From NCBI RefSeq assembly GCF_025751515.1, contig NZ_JAOWLE010000002.1, positions 1-64,000 on the forward strand: a DNA stretch of 64,000 bases, in the 5' to 3' direction. This document shows, piece after piece, positions 26,413 through 36,602 of this stretch. The notes below the pieces were generated by a model, which saw nothing but the letters and a program-made list of their open reading frames with translations, was not told where the DNA came from and ran no database searches. A program made the position numbers and the translations under genes. The stretch comes from Actibacterium sp. XHP0104 (GTDB lineage: Bacteria > Pseudomonadota > Alphaproteobacteria > Rhodobacterales > Rhodobacteraceae). Numbering within the stretch: the stretch's first letter is position 1; each line of letters opens with the position of its first letter.

Positions 26413-26769
26413 ATGCGCAATGCCGCCCTTACCCTGGGTGTGATCGCCGGAGTGATCGGGCTGATCGTGGGGTTTTTCAGCTATGGCTATACCGTCTTCA
26501 TCGAGGAATTCGGCGAGGTGGGGGATATTGCCCATCAGGTTGACAACATCGCGCTGGTCCGCGGCGCGGCGCTGCTCTCGCCCATTCTGGCGATCGCCGG
26601 CGGCGCCATGGCACGGTCGCAGAACATCGCAGCGGGGGTGCTGTTGCTGGCCTCGGCTGCCGGCATGATGTGGGCCTTTGGCTTTGGTGTTTTCACCATG
26701 TTCCCGATCGCCATGGCCGGGCTGGGCGGTCTGCTGGCGCTGTTGGCGCGCCAGCCTGACGCTCACTGA
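26413..26769 (+). CDS. Hypothetical membrane protein
   Basis: This is a 118-aa protein with about four hydrophobic helices (residues 5-27, 50-66, 72-90 and 92-112). It resembles small DUF4064-type membrane proteins. AAAGGAG precedes the ATG. It lies 45 bases after the ArsC-like gene on the same strand and probably shares its transcript. Its last 7 bases overlap the convergent doxX gene. No function is known. Confidence 0.7.
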   Translation: MRNAALTLGVIAGVIGLIVGFFSYGYTVFIEEFGEVGDIAHQVDNIALVRGAALLSPILAIAGGAMARSQNIAAGVLLLASAAGMMWAFGFGVFTMFPIAMAGLGGLLALLARQPDAH

Positions 26770-27302
26770 AGTTTCAGCAGGCGGTCCAGCGACAGCGGGC
26801 CGCCGCCACGTAGAACCAGCCCGATCAACAGCACGATCCAGAACAGGCGCTGATCCATGATCAGACTGTCGGGTGCGCCATCGAACCAGGCGCCCAGCGT
26901 CGCGGGCTGTGAAATGGCGCCGTGGCCAAACAGGTCGGTCAGCGTCTGAACCGCGACAAAGCCGATCATCCCCAGCGCCGCCAGCCGGGTGAACAGCCCC
27001 AGCAGCAGCAACAGCGGCAGCAGATATTCCGCATAGGCCCCGGCCAGCACCACAAGGCGGTGAAACACCGTCATCTGGTTGATGTCATAGCCCACCGATT
27101 CAAACACGCGCGGGAAAATCTGCGCATAGGCGCCTAGCGTTGGGGTGAATAGCCCGTCGAGTTTGGTGTTTGCCGAATTCCAAAAGTAAAACAGCAAGAT
27201 TGCGGCAAAAGTGAAACGCAATAATGTCGGAATAAGCGCGGGCGCCAGCCGGTTTTCCATCATTCCGAATGCCGAGTTGTGGATATTTATGAGTGTTTTC
27301 AT
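26763..27302 (-). CDS. DoxX family membrane protein of the bufferin operon
   Basis: This is a 179-aa protein with four predicted membrane helices (around residues 25-45, 75-97, 99-119 and 142-160), as in DoxX/DoxD proteins. It starts at the ATG that overlaps the bufC stop (ATGA), so it is the fourth gene of the bufA-bufB-bufC set. DoxX proteins are common partners of DUF2282/MNIO operons; a membrane redox role is supposed but not proven. The longer upstream frame has no ribosome site and covers bufC. Confidence 0.88.
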   Translation of the reverse strand: MKTLINIHNSAFGMMENRLAPALIPTLLRFTFAAILLFYFWNSANTKLDGLFTPTLGAYAQIFPRVFESVGYDINQMTVFHRLVVLAGAYAEYLLPLLLLLGLFTRLAALGMIGFVAVQTLTDLFGHGAISQPATLGAWFDGAPDSLIMDQRLFWIVLLIGLVLRGGGPLSLDRLLKLQ

Positions 27303-28057
27303 TTGATTGCATCCCCTTCCTGAATCGATATCGCACCCTCGGACAGCAACAGGCCAAAAACGGGCATAATGTCGAAATTGTGACACTGATCAGACGCGGT
27401 CAGATGCGCGATTTCCAGCGTTTCGCCCCGGCCCAGGGCCTCGATGAAGGCTGCGCCGCCCGGGGGCAGCAGGTGAACATGCGGGTCGAACTCGGGCCGG
27501 GTGATCAGCGCATCTTCGGGCTGCGCGGCGGGCAGTTTGACGGGCGAGACCTGATGCGCCTGCCAGATCGAGGCCACCGGATACTCCGAGCGGATGACCT
27601 GCACCGCCGGGGCCAGCCGAAACCGCAGCTGCATCAGTGCCACCGGCTCCAGCGAATTTAGCGCTTCGGGTGAGAACGGGGCCGCGTCGGCGGCGTGATA
27701 GGCCACCCGCAGCGCGTATTCCAGCCGCGCCACATCGGGCAGGTAGGGCAGATGCGCGACCGGCGGAAAGCCCGCCAGAAACGCGGGCATCTGCGCGCCA
27801 TAAAGCATCAGCACCGGGGTTTCAGGCGGATGCGCGCGCAGGAACACGCCCGCCATCGCTGCAAAGAATTCATCGCCCACCAGCATCCGCAGCACCGGAA
27901 AGGCGGTTTCCAGCGCCTCGGTCAGGCCGACGGCGACATTGTTGCGATAGACGTCAAAACGCCGGCCCGCGGGCCGACCGCCGGGGGCCGATAGGCCGGC
28001 AGGCACGGCCCGCTCGGCATCCAGCATGGCCTGGGTGAAATCGGCCTGGCGCATCAT
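27299..28057 (-). CDS. bufC: BufC, DUF2063 partner of the MNIO enzyme
   Basis: This is a 252-aa protein with the N-terminal DUF2063 domain: the [14 protein letters not shown] segment near residues 32-45 and the [13 protein letters not shown] helix. In bufferin systems it binds the precursor leader and assists the MNIO enzyme. The ATG overlaps the bufB stop by 4 bases and the TGA overlaps the doxX start, so translation is coupled through the operon. It ends shortly after the [14 protein letters not shown] segment. Confidence 0.9.
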   Translation of the reverse strand: MMRQADFTQAMLDAERAVPAGLSAPGGRPAGRRFDVYRNNVAVGLTEALETAFPVLRMLVGDEFFAAMAGVFLRAHPPETPVLMLYGAQMPAFLAGFPPVAHLPYLPDVARLEYALRVAYHAADAAPFSPEALNSLEPVALMQLRFRLAPAVQVIRSEYPVASIWQAHQVSPVKLPAAQPEDALITRPEFDPHVHLLPPGGAAFIEALGRGETLEIAHLTASDQCHNFDIMPVFGLLLSEGAISIQEGDAIK

Positions 28058-28911
28058 GCCGACACCTGTTCCAGCAGCGCGCCGGCTTGGGCGGCCTCGT
28101 GTTCCAGCACGGGCCAGTCGGGCACGTCATTGTCCCATTCGATCAGCGTGGGCCGCGCACCTGCGCGGGCCAGCGTATGGGCATACAGCGCCCAGACCGG
28201 ATCGACCACCGGCTTGCCGTGGCTGTCGATCAGCAGCGGTGCGCCGGTATCGTCGGTATCATCGTCATGGCCGCCCAGGTGGATCTCGCCCACATGGGCC
28301 AGCGGAAAGGCGTCGATATAGGCATAGGGGTCGGTCTGCTGGTTGGTGGCTGACACAAACACATTGTTCACATCCAGCAACAGCCCGCAGCCGGTGCGCC
28401 GCGCGATCTCGGCCAGGAAATCGACCTCGGCCCAGGTGGTTTCGTCAAAGGCCAGGTAGGTGGACGGGTTCTCCAGCAGCATCTGTCGGCCAAGCACGTC
28501 CTGCACCTGATCGATGTGATCGCACACGCGCGCCAGCGTATCGGCGGTATAGGGCAGGGGCAGTAGGTCGTTCAGAAAGGCGCTGTCATGGGTCGACCAG
28601 GCCAGGTGTTCGGAAAACCGGGCGGGGGACAGCCAACCGACAAGATGTTTGAGCCGCGCCAGGTGGTCGGCATCCAGCGGGTCTTCGCCGCCGATCGACA
28701 GGCCCACGCCATGCACCGAGATCGGAAACCGCTCTGCCAGGTGCCGCAGCTGCGCCAGAGGGCGGCCACCGTCGCCCATGTAATTCTCGGCATGGATCTC
28801 CAGCCAGGCCACCGCGCCGGGATCATCGACCAGCGCCGCGAAATGCTGGGGCTTGTAACCCACGCCGGGCAGGTTCGGCAGATCGGGAAAGCGGGGGGCG
28901 GCGTCCAGCAT
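28054..28911 (-). CDS. bufB: BufB, multinuclear iron oxidative enzyme (DUF692/MNIO)
   Basis: This is a 285-aa TIM-barrel enzyme of the DUF692 family. The metal-binding pattern of MNIOs is visible: [55 protein letters not shown] and LIEWDND. Related enzymes use iron and oxygen to convert cysteines of small precursor peptides into modified residues. In bufferins, cysteines become thiooxazoles that bind copper. The substrate should be the BufA precursor encoded directly upstream. TGGAGG lies before the ATG. Confidence 0.93.
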   Translation of the reverse strand: MLDAAPRFPDLPNLPGVGYKPQHFAALVDDPGAVAWLEIHAENYMGDGGRPLAQLRHLAERFPISVHGVGLSIGGEDPLDADHLARLKHLVGWLSPARFSEHLAWSTHDSAFLNDLLPLPYTADTLARVCDHIDQVQDVLGRQMLLENPSTYLAFDETTWAEVDFLAEIARRTGCGLLLDVNNVFVSATNQQTDPYAYIDAFPLAHVGEIHLGGHDDDTDDTGAPLLIDSHGKPVVDPVWALYAHTLARAGARPTLIEWDNDVPDWPVLEHEAAQAGALLEQVSA

Positions 28912-28929
28912 GGTATCCTCCAGATGGTG

Positions 28930-28954
28930 CGCCCCCGGCGCGGAGCCGGGGGCG
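28930..28954 (-). other. Perfect hairpin between bufA and bufB
   Basis: CGCCCCCGGC (28930-28939) pairs perfectly with GCCGGGGGCG (28945-28954) around a 5-base loop. It has no T tract. It sits in the 50 bases between the bufA stop and the bufB ribosome site. It could cause partial termination or protect the bufA message, raising precursor over enzyme. Confidence 0.55.
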
Positions 28955-28961
28955 GTTGGTC

Positions 28962-29258
28962 TTATGCGGGCAGGTCACGGTCCAGCGCGGTCAGCGAACC
29001 CATGCGGCCTTCGGGCGCTTCCATGGTTTCGCAGGTGCCGGCGGGGACCAGCTTCCAAGCGTTGCCCTGGAAATCGACCTTCGAGGTGCCGGCGCAGGTG
29101 GTGCCGGGGCCAGCGGCGCAATCGTTCTGACCGGCCAGCGAAACGCCAAAGCATTTCTCCATTGCGTCTTTCTTCATCTCGTCGGCGCTGGCGGCATGGG
29201 CGCTCAGAGCGGCAGCAACGGCACCAGCAACGGCCAGAGATTTCATGTGGATCGACAT
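28962..29258 (-). CDS. bufA: BufA, bufferin precursor (DUF2282)
   Basis: This is a 98-aa precursor with an N-terminal signal peptide (about residues 1-25) and a DUF2282 core. The four conserved cysteines are Cys36 (EKCFGV), Cys47 (GQNDCAAG), Cys55 (TTCAGTS) and Cys76 (AGTCE). The pattern [15 protein letters not shown] is characteristic of the family. In described bufferins the two central cysteines are modified by BufB and the product is exported to bind copper and limit copper stress. GGGAG precedes the ATG at 29258; an ATG four codons in is less likely. The promoter lies in the 150 bases upstream. Confidence 0.93.
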   Translation of the reverse strand: MSIHMKSLAVAGAVAAALSAHAASADEMKKDAMEKCFGVSLAGQNDCAAGPGTTCAGTSKVDFQGNAWKLVPAGTCETMEAPEGRMGSLTALDRDLPA

Positions 29259-29402
29259 TCGGAATACTCCCTTGTAAAACTGTTCGTCGCCCTTGCGACA
29301 AGGACAGAGCTAGGCCATGTCGGCGATCAACTGCTACTCACAGGGGTGTGTTGCACGGCGCTGTTATGGTCTGAAACAATTCGCCGGGTTGAATATGAAA
29401 TG

Positions 29403-29430
29403 AAAAAGGCGCCGAAAACCGGCGCCTTTT
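29403..29430. terminator. Bidirectional terminator between bufA promoter and thrS
   Basis: AAAAGGCGCCG (29404-29414) pairs with CGGCGCCTTTT (29420-29430) around AAAAC. Read on the minus strand it lies 20 bases beyond the thrS stop and ends in T residues, so it most likely ends thrS transcripts before the bufA promoter. Confidence 0.85.
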
Positions 29431-29450
29431 CAATTGGTTGGTTGAATTTT

Positions 29451-31397
29451 TCAGGCCTGATCGGGGGCCTTGGCCTCTTGGGTCAATTGGGCCACGATCT
29501 CGTCAAGTGTTACAACCGCGGTCTGCTTTTCACCCAGCCGCCGCACGGTGACCGAGCGTTCCTCGACCTCTTTCATGCCAATGGCCAAGATCACCGGCAC
29601 CTTGCCCAGGCTGTGCTCGCGGACCTTGTAGTTGATCTTTTCGTTGCGGGTATCGGCCTCGGCCCGCACACCGGCGGCGCGCAGGGCGGCGACAACCTCG
29701 TTCACGAACCCGTCGGCGCCCGACACGATCGAGGCCACAACCACCTGGCGCGGCGCCAGCCAGAAGGGCAGCTTGCCCGCATGGCTTTCGATCAGGATGC
29801 CGATGAACCGTTCGAACGACCCCAGAACCGCACGGTGCAGCATGACCGGGCGATGCTTGGCCCCGTCGGCGCCGATATAGGTGGCGTCCAGCCGCTCGGG
29901 CAGAACGAAATCCACCTGCAAGGTGCCGCACTGCCAGTCACGGCCGATGGCGTCGGTCAGAACGAATTCCAGTTTCGGCCCATAGAAGGCGCCTTCGCCG
30001 GGGTTCAGGTCAAAGTCATAACCCGCCGCCTCGGTCGCCGATTTCAGCGCCGCCTCGGCCTTGTCCCAGACCTCGTCGCTGCCGGCGCGGGTGTCGGGAC
30101 GATCCGAGAATTTCACCGCGAATTTCTCGAAGCCCAGATCCTTGTAGATCGCCGACAGGAATTCGATGAACAGCTTGGTTTCAGATTCAATCTGATCCTC
30201 GGCGCAGAAGATATGCGCGTCATCCTGCGTGAACCCGCGCACCCGCATGATGCCATGCAGCGCGCCCGAGGGTTCATACCGGTTGCACGACCCGAACTCG
30301 GCCATGCGCAGCGGCAGGTCGCGATAGGATTTCAGGCCCTGGTTGAAGATCTGCACATGGCAGGGGCAGTTCATCGGCTTCAGCGCGTTGATCGCCTTTT
30401 CGCGGGCATGGTCCTCGTCCACTTCGACGATGAACATGTTTTCCTGGTATTTCTCCCAGTGGCCCGAGGCCTCCCACAGCTTGCGGTCGACGACCTGCGG
30501 GGTGTTCACCTCGACATAGCCGCCCGCATCCTGGCGGCGGCGCATGTAGTCTTGCAGCGTGGTGTAGATGCGCCAGCCATTGGGGTGCCAGAACACCTGG
30601 CCGGGGGCCTCTTCCTGCATGTGGAACAGGTCCATCTCGCGGCCCAGCTTGCGGTGGTCGCGCTTGGCGGCCTCTTCCATCATGATTTCCCAGGCCTTCA
30701 GATCCTTGCGGTTCTTGAAGGCCACGCCGTAGATGCGTTGCAGCATCGGGCGGGTGTGATCGCCCAGCCAATAGGCGCCGGCCACATGGGTCAGCTTGAA
30801 GGCGTCGGCGGGCAGTTGCCCGGTGTTTTGCAGGTGCGGGCCGCGGCACAGATCCTGCCACTCGCCATGCCAGTACATCCGCAGGTCTTCGCCCTCGGGG
30901 ATGCGGGCGATCAACTCGACCTTGAAGGGCTCGTTCGCGTCCTCGTAATGCTTGATCGCTCGGGCGCGGTCCCAGACCTCGGTGCGCACGGCATCGCGGG
31001 CGTTGATGATTTCCTTCATCCGCGCCTCGATCTGGCCCAGATCCTCGGGGGTAAAGGGCTCCTCGCGGTCGAAATCATAGAACCAGCCCTGATCGCGGAC
31101 GGGGCCGATGGTGACCTTGGTGTCGGGCCAGATGTCCTGCACAGCGCGGGCCATGACGTGGGCCAGATCGTGGCGGATCAGCTCCAGCGCCTGGTCATCG
31201 TCTTGCAGGGTGTGAATGGCGATGGTGGCATCCGCGTTGATCGGCCATTGCAGATCGTAATGCGCGCCGTTCACGGTTGCGGAAATTGCCTTTTTTCCCA
31301 ACGAGGTAGAGATATCGGCCGCCACTTCGGCAGGGGTGATGCCTGCCGCGAAATCGCGCGAATTGCCATCGGGGAAGGTGAGGGAAATCTGGGCCAT
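29451..31397 (-). CDS. thrS: Threonyl-tRNA synthetase
   Basis: ThrS is a 648-aa class II synthetase. Domains in order: TGS (residues 1-64), the editing SAD domain with RHDLAH at 75-80 (HxxxH), the catalytic core with [10 protein letters not shown] and [19 protein letters not shown] (motif 2), and motif 3 near [13 protein letters not shown], followed by the anticodon-binding domain. The zinc cysteine in MNCPCH is present. The ATG at 31397 has GAGGAGG upstream, whereas the longer frame has an implausible N-terminus. A terminator follows the stop. Confidence 0.97.
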   Translation of the reverse strand: MAQISLTFPDGNSRDFAAGITPAEVAADISTSLGKKAISATVNGAHYDLQWPINADATIAIHTLQDDDQALELIRHDLAHVMARAVQDIWPDTKVTIGPVRDQGWFYDFDREEPFTPEDLGQIEARMKEIINARDAVRTEVWDRARAIKHYEDANEPFKVELIARIPEGEDLRMYWHGEWQDLCRGPHLQNTGQLPADAFKLTHVAGAYWLGDHTRPMLQRIYGVAFKNRKDLKAWEIMMEEAAKRDHRKLGREMDLFHMQEEAPGQVFWHPNGWRIYTTLQDYMRRRQDAGGYVEVNTPQVVDRKLWEASGHWEKYQENMFIVEVDEDHAREKAINALKPMNCPCHVQIFNQGLKSYRDLPLRMAEFGSCNRYEPSGALHGIMRVRGFTQDDAHIFCAEDQIESETKLFIEFLSAIYKDLGFEKFAVKFSDRPDTRAGSDEVWDKAEAALKSATEAAGYDFDLNPGEGAFYGPKLEFVLTDAIGRDWQCGTLQVDFVLPERLDATYIGADGAKHRPVMLHRAVLGSFERFIGILIESHAGKLPFWLAPRQVVVASIVSGADGFVNEVVAALRAAGVRAEADTRNEKINYKVREHSLGKVPVILAIGMKEVEERSVTVRRLGEKQTAVVTLDEIVAQLTQEAKAPDQA

Positions 31398-31779
31398 ATG
31401 TTCGGCCTCCTCGTCAGTTTGGCGCCCACGGAACGCCCGGTTGCGGGTATGGTTCGCGGCCCTTTTGGCCAATGGGTGGGGGGATGTCAATAAGCGGGGG
31501 GCGGCAGGGGCGGAGTGTGACGAGCCACCTGTATACGCGCCGTCGGGTTTCCCGGCGCAACCGGGCCCACTAAGGCCACGCGGCTGGATCAGCCAATTGA
31601 TCAGTGCCACGGGCCCTGTCTGTGTTCAGGTCAGGCCGCGACCGGGCAGGCCTGACGACGCGGCAAAAGGCGGGCCGTCTTTCGCGGCGCGATCATCATA
31701 GGATGGGGGAAACCGGGCGGCTTATCAACGCCGCGAAATGTCGCGACCCACCCCAAAGGGCAGGTCGCCAATCTTTGTA
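31398..31779. other. Intergenic region between thrS and valS
   Basis: This is 382 bases with no supported gene. It holds the thrS promoter and leader and the valS 3' end. A perfect 8-bp inverted repeat, GTCAGGCC (31630-31637) and GGCCTGAC (31649-31656), lies about 230 bases upstream of thrS. A second imperfect dyad, GCGACC/GGTCGC, lies near 31741-31767, just past valS, and may be its terminator stem. No T-box or other known riboswitch pattern is seen. Confidence 0.55.
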
Positions 31780-34686
31780 TCAGGCCAGTTCGGCCAGACG
31801 ATCCAGCGCGGCGGTCAGCTTGCCGCGTTCCTCGATCTTTTGCGCCACCAGCTCGCGGGTTTCCTCGACCACCTCGTCGGGGGCGCTTTCCAAGAACTTC
31901 GGGTTCTTCAGGCGGCCCTCAAGCCCGCCCAGATCCTTGGCCAGCTTTTGCAGCGTCTTTTCCAGCCGCGCCTGTTCCTCGGCCACGTCGATCACATCGG
32001 CCAGCGGCAGGCCAAAGGTGCCGCCCTCGACCGCGATGGTGACACAGCCCTTGGGCAGCGCCTCGACCGGGGTCAGGCTGTCAATGCGCGCGAGGCGCTT
32101 GATCAGCGTTTCGTTGCGCGCCCAGGCGGCCTGACCGGCGGCGTCCAGCTGCAATTGCAGCATCGGCAGGTGCAGCCCCGCGGGCACATGCATCTGCGCG
32201 CGAACCGACCGGATGCCCTCGATCAGCGAGATCACCCAGTTCATTTCACGGTCGGCATCCGCGTCAACCAGATCGTTGCCATAGGCGGGCCATTCGGTCT
32301 GCATCAGCATCGTGCCGCGCTGACCCAGCGTGCCCCACAGCTCTTCGGTGATATAGGGCATGATCGGGTGCAGCAGGATCAGGCACTGGTCGATGACCCA
32401 GGCCATGGTCGCAGCGGTTTCGGCCTTGGTGTCGGCGTCGCCATCCAGAAGCAGCGGCTTCGAGAACTCGACATACCAGTCACAGACCTTGCCCCAGACG
32501 AAGGCATAAAGCGCATGCGCCGCGTCGTTGAACCGATAGTTGACCAGCGCCTCGTCGACCACCTCGCGCACGCGGGCGGTTTCACCGATGATCCACTTGT
32601 TCACCGTGGCGGTGGGGGCAGGGATGGCGCCGGTGGGGGCATAGCCCTCGAACACGCCGTTCATCTCGGCAAAGCGCGAGGCGTTCCACAGCTTGGTGCC
32701 GAAGTTGCGATAGCCGGCGATGCGCTGCATATCCAGTTTCAGCACGCCGCCCAGGCTGGCCATGGCCGCATTGGTAAACCGCAGCGCATCGGCGCCGTAT
32801 TCGTCGATGATCTCCAGCGGGTCGACGACGTTGCCAAGGCTTTTCGACATCTTCTTGCCCTTGGCGTCGCGCACCAGGCCGTGCAGGTAGACATCGTGGA
32901 ACGGAATTTCATCGACCACGGCCAGCTGCATCATCATCATCCGCGCCACCCAGAAGAACAGGATGTCCTGCCCCGTGACCAGCACCGAGGTGGGGAAGTA
33001 TTTTTCCAGCTCGGGCGTCTTTTCGGGCCAGCCCAGCGTGCCGATCGGCCAGAGGCCGGACGAGAACCAGGTGTCCAGCACATCCTCGTCACGGGTCAGC
33101 GCCTTGTCGCCGGCCATCTGAACGGCCTCGGCCTCGGAAGCGGCGCAATACTGGTTGCCTTCGTCGTCATACCAAACCGGGATCTGGTGGCCCCACCACA
33201 GCTGGCGCGAGATGCACCAGGGCTCGATATTGTCGAGCCAGTGGTAATAGGTCTTTTCGCCGCTCTCGGGCATGATGCGGACCTTGCCGCCGCGCACCGC
33301 GTCCAGCGCGGGGCCGACGATCTTGGCGGTGTCGACGAACCACTGGTCGGTCAGCATCGGCTCGATGACGACCTTGGACCGGTCGCCAAAGGGCTGCATG
33401 ATCATCTTGTTTTCGACATAGGGCACCGGATCGGTGGCAAAGCAGACCCGGCCGTCGCTGTCGTCGGGTTCGCTGATCATCACAGCCAGCCCTTCGCTGG
33501 TGATCTGTTCAACCACGCGTTTGCGTGCCTCGAACCGGTCCAGCCCGCGCAGATCGTCAGGCACCAGGTTGATGGCGTCGGTCTCGGCCTCGGTCAGGCT
33601 GCGTTCGCCCTTGGCGACGGCCATGGCGATCTGGGCGGCCTCGGCATAGGGGGCGCCGTCGTCGCGCATCTGGCCGCGCGTATCCATCAGGCGATACATC
33701 GGAATGCCGCCGCGTTTGGCGACCTGGTAGTCGTTGAAATCATGCGCGCCGGTGATTTTCACCGCGCCCGAACCAAAGGTCGGATCGGGGTAGTCATCGG
33801 TGATGATCGGGATCAGGCGGCGGTGTTCCTTGGGGCCGACCGGAATTTCGCACAGCTTGCCCACGATCGGCGCATAACGTTCGTCCGACGGATGCACCGC
33901 AACCGCGCCGTCGCCCAGCATGGTTTCGGGGCGGGTGGTGGCGATCGAGATATAGTCGCGCTCTTCGCTGAACAGAACGTTCCCGTCCTCGTCCTTTTCG
34001 ACATAGGTATAGGTCGCGCCCCCGGCCAGCGGGTATTTGAAATGCCACATATGGCCCGCGACCTCGATATTCTCGACCTCGAGGTCGGAAATCGCGGTTT
34101 CGAAATGCGGGTCCCAGTTGACCAGCCGCTTGCCGCGATAGATCAGGCCCTTGTTATACATGTCCACGAACACCTTGATCACGGCATCGTGGAAGTTGCC
34201 CTCTTCGCCCGCCGGCGCGCCCTCGGCCCCCGACATGGTAAAGGCGTTGCGCGACCAGTCGCACGAGGCGCCCAGCCGTTTGAGCTGATTGATGATGGTG
34301 CCGCCCGACTGGGCCTTCCAGTCCCAGACCTTCTCCAGGAACTTCTCGCGACCCATCTCGCGGCGGGTGGCGTTCGACTTATCCTTGGCCAGCTCGCGCT
34401 CGACCACCATCTGGGTGGCAATGCCGGCGTGGTCCTGGCCGGGCTGCCACAGCGTGTCGAACCCGCGCATCCGGTGCCAGCGCACCAGGATGTCCTGCAA
34501 CGTGTTGTTGAACGCGTGGCCCATATGCAGGCTGCCGGTGACGTTCGGCGGCGGGATCATGATGCAGAAGGTGCCGGTTTCGGCATTGGCCACATGCTTG
34601 CCCGCGCTAAAGCACCCGGCCTTTTCCCAGGCGTCATACAGGCGGCTTTCGGCAGAGGCGGCGTCGAATGTTGTTTCCATCGGCAT
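31780..34686 (-). CDS. valS: Valyl-tRNA synthetase
   Basis: ValS is a 968-aa class I synthetase. The HIGH motif appears as HMGH (residues 54-57) in [16 protein letters not shown], and the KMSKS loop as [10 protein letters not shown]. The large CP1 editing insertion lies between them. The anticodon-binding region and a C-terminal coiled coil ([21 protein letters not shown]) complete the enzyme. Two in-frame ATGs at 34686 and 34680 are possible starts; neither has a strong ribosome site, and the choice changes only two residues. Confidence 0.96.
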   Translation of the reverse strand: MPMETTFDAASAESRLYDAWEKAGCFSAGKHVANAETGTFCIMIPPPNVTGSLHMGHAFNNTLQDILVRWHRMRGFDTLWQPGQDHAGIATQMVVERELAKDKSNATRREMGREKFLEKVWDWKAQSGGTIINQLKRLGASCDWSRNAFTMSGAEGAPAGEEGNFHDAVIKVFVDMYNKGLIYRGKRLVNWDPHFETAISDLEVENIEVAGHMWHFKYPLAGGATYTYVEKDEDGNVLFSEERDYISIATTRPETMLGDGAVAVHPSDERYAPIVGKLCEIPVGPKEHRRLIPIITDDYPDPTFGSGAVKITGAHDFNDYQVAKRGGIPMYRLMDTRGQMRDDGAPYAEAAQIAMAVAKGERSLTEAETDAINLVPDDLRGLDRFEARKRVVEQITSEGLAVMISEPDDSDGRVCFATDPVPYVENKMIMQPFGDRSKVVIEPMLTDQWFVDTAKIVGPALDAVRGGKVRIMPESGEKTYYHWLDNIEPWCISRQLWWGHQIPVWYDDEGNQYCAASEAEAVQMAGDKALTRDEDVLDTWFSSGLWPIGTLGWPEKTPELEKYFPTSVLVTGQDILFFWVARMMMMQLAVVDEIPFHDVYLHGLVRDAKGKKMSKSLGNVVDPLEIIDEYGADALRFTNAAMASLGGVLKLDMQRIAGYRNFGTKLWNASRFAEMNGVFEGYAPTGAIPAPTATVNKWIIGETARVREVVDEALVNYRFNDAAHALYAFVWGKVCDWYVEFSKPLLLDGDADTKAETAATMAWVIDQCLILLHPIMPYITEELWGTLGQRGTMLMQTEWPAYGNDLVDADADREMNWVISLIEGIRSVRAQMHVPAGLHLPMLQLQLDAAGQAAWARNETLIKRLARIDSLTPVEALPKGCVTIAVEGGTFGLPLADVIDVAEEQARLEKTLQKLAKDLGGLEGRLKNPKFLESAPDEVVEETRELVAQKIEERGKLTAALDRLAELA

Positions 34687-34796
34687 CTTGGGGGTGTCCC
34701 ACGTCTGAATTCGGTTTTGCCCGATCTACCGCGTGGGCGCGGCAAGGCCAACCCCTCAAGGGCGGCCAAGGGGCCTGTTTGCGGTGATTTGCGGGC

Positions 34797-35228
34797 TTAC
34801 ACAGACCGGTCGATCTTGGTTTTGAGGTGGATCAGGCTTTCCGACGACTTGATACCCGGGATCTGCCCGACCTTGTCCAGCACCGCATCCAGCGCGGCGG
34901 TGTTGTCGGTGCTCACCTCCAGCAGCAGGTCAAAGCGCCCGCTGGTGGTATGGGCGACCTCGATCGCGGGCAGGGCATTGAGGCGCGCCATGATCGCCGC
35001 CTGGGCGCGCGGCTCGATCACCAACAGCACGGTTGCACGGATCCGGCCGCGGGTGATCGCATCACCCAGTTTCAGCGTGTAGCCAGCAATCACGCCGGTG
35101 CTTTCCAGCCGCTCCAGCCGCGCCTGCACGGTTGACCGCGCCAGTTTGATCCGCCGGGCCATGGTGGCCACGGACATGCGCGCATCCGAGGCCAAAAGGG
35201 CCAAAATATTTCTGTCGATCTCATCCAT
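34797..35228 (-). CDS. Lrp/AsnC family transcriptional regulator
   Basis: This is a 143-aa regulator with an N-terminal helix-turn-helix (residues 5-60, RMSVATMARRIKLARSTVQARLERLE) and a C-terminal RAM effector domain (about 65-140). The Lrp family responds to amino acids. It is divergent from the ornithine/diaminopimelate-type decarboxylase gene 125 bases away and is the obvious candidate regulator of it. I chose the ATG at 35228 because the family usually begins MDEIDRNIL; it lacks a good ribosome site, and an ATG at 35261 is the alternative. Confidence 0.9.
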   Translation of the reverse strand: MDEIDRNILALLASDARMSVATMARRIKLARSTVQARLERLESTGVIAGYTLKLGDAITRGRIRATVLLVIEPRAQAAIMARLNALPAIEVAHTTSGRFDLLLEVSTDNTAALDAVLDKVGQIPGIKSSESLIHLKTKIDRSV

Positions 35229-35353
35229 GTCGAAATGCCGGTTGTTTCGTCGAAATGCCATGTCTCTGCGACGATATAACACATTTGACTAATGATTTCG
35301 CCACATTTCTGGGTCACGCTGATAGAAAGCAACGTCAAAACAGAGGCAGCAGC

Positions 35354-36496
35354 ATGGGACGTGCGCAACATATCTGGACCTGTCCCGCCGAGCATCTAAC
35401 CCGCACGCGGCCCGATCACCCGGTCGTTTATGTCGCCCCCGCGCGGTTGCAGGCGGCGGCGCGGCAATTCATCGACGGTTTTCCGGGCCAAGTGACCTAT
35501 GCGGTCAAGGCCAACCCGGCCGAGATCGTCCTGGCGAACCTGGCCGCCGCAGGCATCGCCGCGTTCGACGTGGCCTCGCCATCCGAGATGGCGCTGGTGC
35601 GCGGCATCGCGCCGGGCTCGGCCATGCATTACAACAACCCCGTGCGCTCGAACGCCGAGATCGTGCAGGCCGTGACCATGGGCGTGACCTCCTACGCGGT
35701 CGATTCCGACAGCGAGCTGGACAAGCTGATCGACCTGGTGCCCGCCGGCGCCGAGGTCTCGGTGCGGTTCAAGCTGCCGGTCGCGGGCGCGGCCTATGAT
35801 TTCGGGTCGAAATTTGGCTTGCCGCCCAGCCGCGCCGCGGCCCTGTTGCGCCGGGCGTCGCAGGCGGGGTTCCGGCTGGCGATGACCTTTCACCCCGGCA
35901 CGCAATGCACCGACCCCGGCGCCTGGGCAACCTATATCCATGCCGCCGCCCGCATCGCGCGCGAGGCGGGCCTGCCATTGGCGCGGCTCAATGTGGGCGG
36001 GGGCTTTCCCTCGCACCGCCTGGCGACCGAGCCGCCGCGCCTGACCGAGATTTTCCAGGCCATCTCTGACGCCACCAACGCCGCCTTTGGCCAGAACGCG
36101 CCGCGCCTCTTGTGCGAGCCGGGCCGGGCGCTTGTGGCCGAGGGCTTTACCCTTGCGGCCCGCGTCAAGGCGATCCGCGATGGCCGCGACGTGTTCCTCA
36201 ATGACGGCATCTATGGCGGGCTGGCCGAGGTGCCGGTGATGGGCCTGACCGACCGGATCACCGTGCTGGACCCGCGCGGCCGCGTGCGCCTGGGCGCGCC
36301 CGTGCCGCGCCCGGTCTTCGGCCCGACCTGCGACAGCCTTGACCGGCTGGCCGACGGGCTGGCCCTGCCGCAGGATCTGGAGGAAGGCGATTACGTTCTG
36401 TTTCATGGGCTGGGGGCCTATTCCACCGCAACGGCGACCCGTTTCAACGGCTATGGTGCGCTGAAACAAGAGGTTGTGATGACCCAGCGCGGCTAA
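35354..36496 (+). CDS. Type III PLP-dependent ornithine/lysine decarboxylase
   Basis: This is a 380-aa fold-III decarboxylase. The PLP lysine is Lys52 in TYAVKANPAE, and the glycine-rich phosphate loop reads LNVGGGFPS. The dimer-contributed catalytic cysteine is in FGPTCDSLD, and the C-terminus closes with YSTATATRFNGYG. Size and motifs match bacterial ornithine decarboxylases of the eukaryote-like type, which make putrescine. Lysine or both may be substrates. GAGGCAGC lies before the ATG. The divergent Lrp regulator probably controls it. Confidence 0.9.
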   Translation: MGRAQHIWTCPAEHLTRTRPDHPVVYVAPARLQAAARQFIDGFPGQVTYAVKANPAEIVLANLAAAGIAAFDVASPSEMALVRGIAPGSAMHYNNPVRSNAEIVQAVTMGVTSYAVDSDSELDKLIDLVPAGAEVSVRFKLPVAGAAYDFGSKFGLPPSRAAALLRRASQAGFRLAMTFHPGTQCTDPGAWATYIHAAARIAREAGLPLARLNVGGGFPSHRLATEPPRLTEIFQAISDATNAAFGQNAPRLLCEPGRALVAEGFTLAARVKAIRDGRDVFLNDGIYGGLAEVPVMGLTDRITVLDPRGRVRLGAPVPRPVFGPTCDSLDRLADGLALPQDLEEGDYVLFHGLGAYSTATATRFNGYGALKQEVVMTQRG

Positions 36497-36602
36497 GGGC
36501 TGGACTTGCAACCCGCAGCCATTACCTTGAGGTCAAGGACGGGCGTCGCGGCGGCACATTTCACGAGGCGGCCGAGGTGCGACCGCCCCGAGGAGGAGGC
36601 CA

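Noticed and set aside
28956-31493. Long plus-strand frame across bufA and thrS
   Set aside because: It is a shadow of thrS with no family match and runs through the bidirectional terminator at 29403-29430.
31738-35082. Very long plus-strand frame (over 1,100 codons) across valS
   Set aside because: It is antisense to valS. Its His/Gln/Gly-rich composition is typical of the shadow frame of a GC-rich gene and it has no ribosome site.
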